From the NCBI RefSeq assembly GCF_028864145.1, contig NZ_JARBHJ010000032.1, forward strand, positions 1-32,112: a stretch of 32,112 nucleotides of DNA, written 5' to 3'. A program made the translations under genes and the position numbers. The stretch is from Actinotignum schaalii (GTDB taxonomy: Bacteria > Actinomycetota > Actinomycetes > Actinomycetales > Actinomycetaceae). Below are positions 26,469-32,112 of this stretch, in pieces. Below the pieces are notes generated by a model. That model saw only the letters and a program-made list of their open reading frames with translations, ran no database searches and was not told where the DNA came from. How positions within the stretch are numbered: position 1 is the stretch's first letter; every line of letters begins with the position of its first letter.

Positions 26469-27171
26469 AACCAGGCGCGGCAGGTTCCCGGCGCGCGCGG
26501 CGCACACCGGGAAACTCCACCTCAAATAGCGGGGTGGGCCAAATAATCTCAGCGGCGTGGAGGCGAGCATCGTCCCACGCCGCTGCTGTTATTTCCCGCC
26601 CGTCTCGGCTGTAAGCATGGGTGGCGTAGCGCTCTCCGCGTGCCTCCCGGCGCAGATATTCCGCCAGGAGCCGCCCGCACATGCGCGCATCCGTGATGGC
26701 GCGGTGATGTTCTTCTATCTCTATTCCCGCACGCTGGGCCACGGCCATAAGGGAATGGCGCCCCTCAGGAACGTAAATGCGCGAAAGATCCATCGTGCAC
26801 ACTGCGGCGCTGAGCGGGATACGTAGCGGGCTTCCGGCGCGGCGAAAAGCCTCGTTAAGGAAACCCAGGTCAAAGCGGGCATTATGCGCCACGAGAATAC
26901 GCCCGCGCAGCAACCGTTCCACGTGGGGGAGCAGTTGTGAGAACGACGGCGCCTGTGCCACTTCCGCAGCGTGTACTCCGTGAATCTCCGTAGCTCCCAT
27001 GGGCCGCAGCGGGTTCACCAGGCTTTCCCATTCGCGCTCCGGCTTGCCTTGCTCATCTAGAAGCACCACCCCGATCTCTACAATCCGGTCAGCGCGCGCA
27101 TCTAAACCGGTGGTTTCCAGATCGAGGGCAGCGTAGCCAGAAGAAATACCGTGCGCCTGAGAAACACCCAT
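26416..27171 (-). CDS. DEDDh 3'-5' exonuclease (DnaQ epsilon-like)
   Basis: A 251-residue exonuclease resembling the proofreading subunit of DNA polymerase III. Catalytic residues are visible: D17 and E19 in ALDLETTG, D101 in HNARFD, and H156 with D161 in HHRAITDA. The domain ends near residue 175. The rest ([21 protein letters not shown] and a Pro/Ala/Gly-rich tail) is not recognised; the tail is encoded within the last 53 bases of sigA on the opposite strand. TAAGCT lies 6 nt before the ATG and there is no Shine-Dalgarno. It is smaller than the exonuclease/GIY-YIG fusion at 13908 and lacks any polymerase-binding feature I can see. Repair or nucleotide processing is likely; the exact role is open. 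Confidence 0.88.
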   Translation of the reverse strand: MGVSQAHGISSGYAALDLETTGLDARADRIVEIGVVLLDEQGKPEREWESLVNPLRPMGATEIHGVHAAEVAQAPSFSQLLPHVERLLRGRILVAHNARFDLGFLNEAFRRAGSPLRIPLSAAVCTMDLSRIYVPEGRHSLMAVAQRAGIEIEEHHRAITDARMCGRLLAEYLRREARGERYATHAYSRDGREITAAAWDDARLHAAEIIWPTPLFEVEFPGVRRARREPAAPGFTPDSRAAPANGSGGAA

Positions 27172-27177
27172 GCGTTC

Positions 27178-27183
27178 AGCTTA
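27178..27183 (-). promoter_or_regulatory. -10 hexamer TAAGCT, leaderless start candidate
   Basis: On the minus strand TAAGCT ends 6 nt before the ATG of the DnaQ-like exonuclease gene, which lacks a ribosome binding site. Confidence 0.45.
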
Positions 27184-27252
27184 CCGAGAGCACGGGCCCG
27201 GGGTGATCTTCTCCTCAGGAATAAGCGCGCCCTTTTATGCTTTGATAGGTAT

Positions 27253-27447
27253 GTGAGTACTACATTGACTGAATTAGCTCCCTTGACCGCGCAGGATCGT
27301 TGCGATGCCTGCGGAGCCCAGGCTTACGTTCGGGTACGCCTGCCTTATGGAGAACTTTTCTTCTGCGGCCATCATGCTTCCCAGCACCTCGATAAGCTGC
27401 GTGAAGATGCCCTTGAGATTCAAGACGAACGCGAAAATATCGCCTAG
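27253..27447 (+). CDS. DUF7455 small Cys-rich protein
   Basis: A 64-residue protein typical of the sigA-gyrB/parE interval in actinobacteria. LTAQDRCDACGAQAYVRV is the family signature. C17, C20, C38 and H40 or H41 (CDAC and FFCGHH) form a plausible zinc site; the C-terminal third is helical and acidic. Function unknown. Start GTG 27253 gives the usual N-terminus; TATGCT at 27236-27241 may be its -10, leaving a leader of a few bases, and TAGG is only a weak ribosome binding site. It ends just before a strong terminator. A type II topoisomerase subunit gene would be expected next, but restriction-modification DNA follows. Confidence 0.85.
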   Translation: MSTTLTELAPLTAQDRCDACGAQAYVRVRLPYGELFFCGHHASQHLDKLREDALEIQDERENIA

Positions 27448-27468
27448 CTTCTCTTCGATCTCACCACC

Positions 27469-27492
27469 AGCGGCCCACCCGGGCCGCTTTTT
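27469..27492 (+). terminator. Rho-independent terminator after the DUF7455 gene
   Basis: AGCGGCCC (27469-27476), loop ACCC, GGGCCGCT (27481-27488), then TTTT. A perfect 8-bp GC-rich stem followed by T residues, 21 nt past the stop. Confidence 0.9.
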
Positions 27493-27608
27493 CGTGGTCA
27501 AGCCGAAACCCACGGTATTGACGTGCCAATAGTGGATGAGTTTTCCGTTCTGCCAGTAGGCTTAGGGAAGTTGATCGTTGCTGGCGAGATACCCGGAAAG
27601 GGAATGTG

Positions 27609-28706
27609 ATGAGCACTCAGATGCACCCAAACGATAATCTCACTACTGTTCAGAGAAGCGTGGAGAGCAAAGTCCAGGTATCTGGCCAGGATATTCCGGT
27701 GGAATCGAATGCTTTGGATGCTCAGCGAGAATCAACGCGCAGCGTAAACGCTTTCGATGAGCTGCTCGCCGAATACCGGGATTTATCCGATTCGGTACGT
27801 GCGCAAGGCAACTTGTTTGAGCAACTCATCCGCTCATATCTTCTCAAAGACTCGCAGATGAGCCGCCAATTTGGCGCGGTGTATCTGTGGCGTGACTGGC
27901 CCGGGCGGGCCGGACGGCCCGATACCGGCATTGATCTGGTTGCAATCGATATCGAAGACATGCCCGAAGATGGCAGCGAACCAGACGCGCATACACCGGC
28001 CGTAGCTATCCAATGTAAGTTCTACGAGCAGGGCCGTACCATCAGTAAGGCCCAGCTTGATTCTTTCCTTGCGGACTCGGGTAAAGAACCCTTCAAGCGC
28101 CGGATTTTCGTGGAAACCACGGGTGTGCCCTGGGGAGCTAATGCAGAAGATGCGATCCGAGGCCAGAGCAAACCCGTCACTCGTATCGGCCTTACCGATT
28201 TGCGTAACTCCGATATTGACTGGAGCACATATTCTTTCGCGAAACCTTCCGAAACTCCGCAGCTCAAGCCGCGTAAAACGCTGCGGGACCATCAGGTCAA
28301 CGCGATTCGTGATGTGTTTACCGGCTTCCAGGATCATGATCGCGGAACTTTGGTTATGGCTTGTGGAACGGGTAAAACATTTACGGCTCTGAAAATAGCC
28401 GAACGGCTCACCGATGATTTGGGCGGGAGCGCCCGGATCATGTTCATGGTTCCCTCCCTCGCGCTGATGAGCCAGACCTTGAATGAGTGGGCTGCTGAAG
28501 TTCAAGTTCCGTTCTCCGCCTGGAGTGTGTGCTCAGATACGAAAGTGAACCGGAAACGCCAGGAGCGCCAGGACGTGGCGGATATCGCGATGGTGGACTT
28601 GAAAACTCCGCCAACAACCAAGCCGGCCACCCTTGCCGCATCCTTGATTAAGCACGCGGGGGGGGGGTGGACTCCAGGTAATCTTCGCGACGTATCAGAG
28701 CATTGA
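27609..28706 (+). CDS. Type ISP restriction-modification enzyme, N-terminal part (frame broken at poly-G)
   Basis: First part of a single-chain restriction-modification protein of the LlaGI/LlaBIII class. Residues 60-210 are an Mrr-like nuclease: E71 in NLFEQLIRS, D109 in GIDLVA and QCK at 135-137. From about 222 (KTLRDHQVNAIRDV) an SF2 helicase/translocase domain begins, with Walker A ACGTGKTF at 251-258 and MVPSLALMSQTLNEW as motif Ia. A run of ten G (28658-28667) then changes frame, and the peptide ends after a few unrelated residues. In the next frame the domain continues directly with VIFATYQSIDIVHQAQE. The start ATG 27609 has AAGGGA upstream; GTG 27606 is an alternative. Base composition looks less GC-rich than the flanking core genes, consistent with acquisition. 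Confidence 0.9.
   Translation: MSTQMHPNDNLTTVQRSVESKVQVSGQDIPVESNALDAQRESTRSVNAFDELLAEYRDLSDSVRAQGNLFEQLIRSYLLKDSQMSRQFGAVYLWRDWPGRAGRPDTGIDLVAIDIEDMPEDGSEPDAHTPAVAIQCKFYEQGRTISKAQLDSFLADSGKEPFKRRIFVETTGVPWGANAEDAIRGQSKPVTRIGLTDLRNSDIDWSTYSFAKPSETPQLKPRKTLRDHQVNAIRDVFTGFQDHDRGTLVMACGTGKTFTALKIAERLTDDLGGSARIMFMVPSLALMSQTLNEWAAEVQVPFSAWSVCSDTKVNRKRQERQDVADIAMVDLKTPPTTKPATLAASLIKHAGGGWTPGNLRDVSEH
28658..28667. repeat. Poly-G tract (10 G), candidate phase-variation switch
   Basis: Ten consecutive G between codons for KHA and the helicase strand VIFATYQS. With nine (or twelve) G the reading frame runs through as HA-GGGG-LQVIFATYQS and joins both halves of the gene. With ten it is out of frame. 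Confidence 0.95.
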
Positions 28707-31700
28707 TATCGTTCACCAGGCCCAAGAGTTGGCCGGTAATGATTGGCGTGATTTCGATCTGATTATTTGCGATGAAGCCCACCGCACCACCGGCGTCACC
28801 CTCACCGGGGAAGATGAATCCTATTTCACCCGCGTTCACAATAACGACTACCTGCGGGCTGATAAACGCTTGTATATGACCGCCACCCCGAAGATTTTTA
28901 ATCCGAAAGTTAAAGACGCGGCGAAAGAAAAAGATGCAGTCCTCGCCTCTATGGACGATGTCGCGTTGTTCGGCCCGGTCTTCCACCGCCTCGGGTTCGG
29001 AACTGCGGTGAGCTTGGGTCTGCTCACCGATTACAAAGTTGTTGTTCTGGCGATCCCAGAAGACCAAGTCACCCCGATCTACCAACAGGGCGCCACCTAC
29101 GGGGAGCTTCCGCTACCTGAGACAGCGAAACTGGTGGGATGTTGGAACGCGCTTGCTAAACGTAAAAGCGGTTTCACGGACATCCAGTACGGAAGTGATA
29201 CGACGCCGATGCACCGGGCGGTTGCCTTCGCGAAGGATATTAAAACCTCCAAGCAGATCGCATCTGAGTTCCCGGAGCTCGTCAATAAGCATTTGCGAAA
29301 CCTCATGAATAATGAGGTCAGTGATGACCTGGGTGTTCAGTGCCGTCATGTTGATGGAACGATGAATGCCATTGAGCGCGGGGAAGCTCTTGATTGGCTG
29401 AAAACAGATGTGGAGAGTGAACATCCGGTCTGCCGGATTCTCACTAACGCGCGCTGCCTTTCCGAGGGGGTAGACGTGCCGACCTTGGACGCGGTGTTGT
29501 TCTTGAATCCGCGCCGCTCTCAAGTGGATGTGATCCAGGCCGTTGGCCGGGTCATGCGTAAGGCTGAAGGAAAAGAATTCGGGTATATTATCCTCCCCGT
29601 TGCGGTTCCTGCTGGGACGACACCGGAGGATTCCCTCAGCGATAACCAGCGTTACGCGGTTGTATGGCAGGTACTCCAAGCTATCCGCGCCCACGATGAA
29701 GATTTTGAAGCCAAGCTGAACGCTAGCCAATACAACGGCACGCTCCCGGAAAACATCATCGTTGACTACGTTGACCTCAAACCCGCACCAAAGGTTGATC
29801 CGTTCTCTGGAAGCGCTGGAGGCGATGACACTGAAGTTATTGATGGTGGTTCGGGCTCCGGGCCCGGGGGCGAATCCGATAGCCGTCAAATGCAGTTGGA
29901 GCTCTTCCTCCAGGCCAACGAATGGAAGGATGCTGTCTACTCGAAAATCGTGAAGAAGGTTGGGGACCGGCTGTATTGGGACGACTGGAGCAAGGATATC
30001 GGTGATATTGCAAGCCGCTATATCAACCTAATCGAACAGCTTCTGGAAGACCCGATCAATCAGGATTACTTCACGTCTTTCGTTACGGCCCTGCAGAAAA
30101 CCCTCAATCCGGCAGTGGACGGGGCGCAGGCGGTTGAAATGCTAGCTCAGCATCTGATCACGAAGCCTTTGTTCGACGCGATGTTCCCCTCTCAGGAATT
30201 CACTTCCCAGAACCCGGTGAGCCAGGCCATGCAGAACATTTTGGACCGGCTCGCCACCAATAAGGTGTTCGAGACTGAGCGCGAGCCGTTGGCTAAGTTT
30301 TATGACGCAATGACGCAAAAGATCCGTGCTGTCACAACGCTTGACGGCAAGCAGGAGATCATGCGTACCCTTTACGACAAGTTCTTCGCGAAAGCATTCC
30401 CGTCTATGCAAGACCGCCTGGGCATCGTCTTCACGCCTGTCCCGGTGGTGGACTATATCTTGCGCTCGGCTGACGTGGCACTGCGCCGTCATCTAGGGAA
30501 AAGTTTAGGGGATGAGGGGATCTCCATTATCGAACCCTTCCTGGGTACGGGTACCTTCATAACCAGGCTCCTGCAATCTGGCCTCATTAAGCCTGAGCAG
30601 TTGGAACGTAAGTACTTGCGGGAAATTTTCGCTAACGAAATCGTGCTGCTCAGCTACTACATTGCTTCTATCAATATCGAAGAGGTCTATCGCCAGATTC
30701 GGATTGAGCAAGGTGCGGGGGATGAGTACGTGGAATTCCCTGGCCTCAGCTTGACGGACACGTTCCAAATTCACGAAGAAGAAAACCGATTTGACGAGGT
30801 GGGGGACTTCGCTGCCAATATGGAGCGCGTCGCGCGCCAAAAAGAAGCGAAAATACGCGTTGTGGTGATGAACCCGCCTTACTCTGCCGGGCAGAAGAGC
30901 GCGAACGATAACAACCAAAACCTGAAATATGCATTCTTGGATAAGCAGATCGAAAGCTCGTATGCCGCTAGATCAACGGGAACCAATAAAAACAGCCTCT
31001 ATGACTCCTACTACCGGGCTTTGCGGTGGGCAACTGACCGTATCGGCCCCGAGGGTGTCATCGCTTTTGTTTCAAACTCCAGTTTTATCGACGGCAATAC
31101 CGCGGACGGAGTACGTCTGAGTTTGGTTGAGGAGTTCTCTGATATTTACGTTTATAACCTGAAGGGGAATCAACGTACTCAAGGGGAGCGCTCTCGCCAG
31201 GAAGGCGGAAAGATTTTTGGTAGCGGATCGAGAACCGGGGTCGCTATTACTGTTCTCGTCAAAACTTCCGATAAGTCCGGCCCGTGCAAGATTCATTATG
31301 CCGAGATTGCTGATTATCTGGCCCGGCAAGAAAAACTCGATGTCTTGAGCGAAGAGAACTCGATTGCTGGCACCGATTTCGAGGTCATTACCCCGAATAG
31401 TCACGGCGACTGGATCAACCAGCGTGACGATAGGTACCTTACTTACCAGCCGATTGGAGACAAAGTCACTAAGGGCAAAACAGATACGCTTGGCTTGTTC
31501 ATCCAGTATTCGCGTGGTCTTGCCACTGCCCGGGACGCATGGTGCTACAACTTCTCGAAGCCCGCCGTCGCTGAGAATATGCAGCGCATGATCTCTAACT
31601 ACAACACCGAGGTTCAGGAATCTAGAACTTCAGGAGATGCTAACGGAGACCCAACGCGCATCTCATGGAACCGGCAGTTGTACAGGGACTTGGATAAACG

Positions 31701-32106
31701 TAAGTTGCATATTTTCCGTTCAGAATCGGTACGTTCTGCTATCTACCGTCCCTTCTGCAAACAGGCGGTTTACTTTGATCGGTCAATGAATGACATGATC
31801 TACCAGCTTCCGCATATTTTCCCCACACCGGCCCAACCGAATCTGACGGTGGGACTAAACGGAACCGGGATGTCTAAAGAGTTCGCGGTTTATATGTCGG
31901 ATACCTTGCCTGATGTTCAGCTCATGCCTAATGGTCAGCAATTCCCCCTCTACACCTGGGAACACGTCACCGATAATGACCCTCAAGGTTCACTTCTTGA
32001 GGGTCAAGTCCTGGTTAGTGGTGTATCTGTGTTCTCGAATCATGATTGTCATTGTCTGGTTTCGATACTAATAAGGACTGGATATCAGACACAGGTCAAG
32101 CAATAA
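28666..32106 (+). CDS. Type ISP restriction-modification enzyme, helicase/methyltransferase part (C-terminus abnormal)
   Basis: Continuation of the same enzyme in the next frame, open from 28648; the first possible start after the tract is TTG 28729. Visible are Walker B/DEAH (nt 28771-28782, ICDEAHRTTG), YMTATPK, motif VI-like QAVGRVMRK with FGYIILPV, a coupler of several hundred residues, then an N6-adenine methyltransferase with motif I PFLGTGTF (nt 30535-30558) and catalytic NPPY (nt 30871-30882). The target-recognition region begins near 31100 and matches the family to QQFPLYTWEHV and NDPQGSLL. After about nt 32000 the sequence (VLVSGVSVFSNHDCHCL and onward) no longer resembles it, and TAA comes at 32104. 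Known enzymes run to about 1570 residues, so roughly a hundred or more are missing. Confidence 0.88.
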   Translation, partial: GGLQVIFATYQSIDIVHQAQELAGNDWRDFDLIICDEAHRTTGVTLTGEDESYFTRVHNNDYLRADKRLYMTATPKIFNPKVKDAAKEKDAVLASMDDVALFGPVFHRLGFGTAVSLGLLTDYKVVVLAIPEDQVTPIYQQGATYGELPLPETAKLVGCWNALAKRKSGFTDIQYGSDTTPMHRAVAFAKDIKTSKQIASEFPELVNKHLRNLMNNEVSDDLGVQCRHVDGTMNAIERGEALDWLKTDVESEHPVCRILTNARCLSEGVDVPTLDAVLFLNPRRSQVDVIQAVGRVMRKAEGKEFGYIILPVAVPAGTTPEDSLSDNQRYAVVWQVLQAIRAHDEDFEAKLNASQYNGTLPENIIVDYVDLKPAPKVDPFSGSAGGDDTEVIDGGSGSGPGGESDSRQMQLELFLQANEWKDAVYSKIVKKVGDRLYWDDWSKDIGDIASRYINLIEQLLEDPINQDYFTSFVTALQKTLNPAVDGAQAVEMLAQHLITKPLFDAMFPSQEFTSQNPVSQAMQNILDRLATNKVFETEREPLAKFYDAMTQKIRAVTTLDGKQEIMRTLYDKFFAKAFPSMQDRLGIVFTPVPVVDYILRSADVALRRHLGKSLGDEGISIIEPFLGTGTFITRLLQSGLIKPEQLERKYLREIFANEIVLLSYYIASINIEEVYRQIRIEQGAGDEYVEFPGLSLTDTFQIHEEENRFDEVGDFAANMERVARQKEAKIRVVVMNPPYSAGQKSANDNNQNLKYAFLDKQIESSYAARSTGTNKNSLYDSYYRALRWATDRIGPEGVIAFVSNSSFIDGNTADGVRLSLVEEFSDIYVYNLKGNQRTQGERSRQEGGKIFGSGSRTGVAITVLVKTSDKSGPCKIHYAEIADYLARQEKLDVLSEENSIAGTDFEVITPNSHGDWINQRDDRYLTYQPIGDKVTKGKTDTLGLFIQYSRGLATARDAWCYNFSKPAVAENMQRMISNYNTEVQESRTSGDANGDPTRISWNRQLYRDLDKRKLHIFRSESVRSAIYRPFCKQAVYFDRSMNDMIYQLPHIFPTPAQPNLTVGLNGTGMSKEFAVYMSDTLPDVQLMPNGQQFPLYTWEHVTDNDPQGSLLEGQVLVSGVSVFSNHDCHCLVSILIRTGYQTQVKQ
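31977..32006. repeat. Perfect 11-bp inverted repeat at the point where the R-M gene diverges
   Basis: TGACCCTCAAG (31977-31987) and CTTGAGGGTCA (31996-32006) flank an 8-base loop. The left arm still encodes family-typical NDPQG; sequence after the right arm does not match the enzyme. Confidence 0.9.
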
Positions 32107-32112
32107 TTTCCT
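32007..32112. other. Unrecognised, less GC-rich sequence at the window edge
   Basis: The last 106 bases read on as a nonhomologous tail of the R-M frame. All three plus-strand frames were inspected for the expected C-terminus and none shows it. The stretch may be the end of an insertion element or recombined DNA, but no transposase or known terminal repeat can be named. Confidence 0.5.

Noticed and set aside
25341-26570. 409-codon minus-strand frame over sigA
   Set aside because: Shadow of the most conserved part of sigA. The real minus-strand gene here is the exonuclease, in another frame.
28640-28760. Programmed ribosomal frameshift or transcriptional slippage at the poly-G
   Set aside because: Not excluded, but no slippery heptamer plus structure is evident, and a hypermutable tract explains the break more simply. 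Kept as an alternative only.

Overview
The window is chromosomal DNA of a high-GC Gram-positive bacterium (Actinomycetota). Several actinobacterial marker families support this: DUF4191, DUF3043, DUF4192, the small DUF7455 Cys protein, an actinobacterial SucB with two lipoyl domains, a class II DAHP synthase, a PPi-type phosphofructokinase, and a primary sigma factor with a long Lys/Ala/Ser N-terminus followed by an acidic stretch. A member or relative of the Actinomycetaceae is my best guess; nothing in the window fixes the genus. No rRNA, tRNA or CRISPR array was seen.

Layout. 1-3.5 kb is nitrogen metabolism: the 3' part of glnE (+), preceded by a 49-base run of C, converges on glnA (-), with a DUF4191 membrane protein upstream of glnA. 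3.7-5.4 kb holds one small membrane-anchored hypothetical protein, then about 1.2 kb of repeat-rich DNA without a convincing gene. It sits where lipA/lipB lie in the mycobacterial version of this neighbourhood. 5.4-8.6 kb is the lpd-sucB operon (-) for 2-oxoacid dehydrogenase E3 and E2. 8.7-13.8 kb carries two small conserved proteins, DUF3043, an M20 dipeptidase, an FKBP-type lipoprotein and Mn/Fe superoxide dismutase. 13.9-17.5 kb has a DEDDh exonuclease/GIY-YIG fusion, a two-TM protein and a PPi-dependent phosphofructokinase.

17.7-24.4 kb resembles the mycobacterial aroG-pknL-Rv2175c-idsA2 neighbourhood: class II DAHP synthase, a PASTA Ser/Thr kinase, a short SLT transglycosylase, an Rv2175c-like DNA-binding protein, a polyprenyl diphosphate synthase and a DUF4192 protein. 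24.7-27.5 kb has sigA, a second DEDDh exonuclease whose 3' end overlaps sigA on the opposite strand, and the DUF7455 protein with a clear terminator.

27.6 kb to the end is accessory DNA: one large single-chain Type ISP restriction-modification gene (Mrr-like nuclease, SF2 helicase/translocase, N6-adenine methyltransferase, start of the target recognition region). It is split into two reading frames by a run of ten G. Nine G would restore the full frame, so this is a candidate phase-variable switch. The C-terminus also stops matching the family at a perfect 11-bp inverted repeat near 32.0 kb, which suggests a second disruption.

A theme across the core region is leaderless transcription. Seven genes lack a strong ribosome binding site and have a TANNNT -10-like hexamer ending 6-7 nt before the start codon, while their neighbours have good Shine-Dalgarno sequences.
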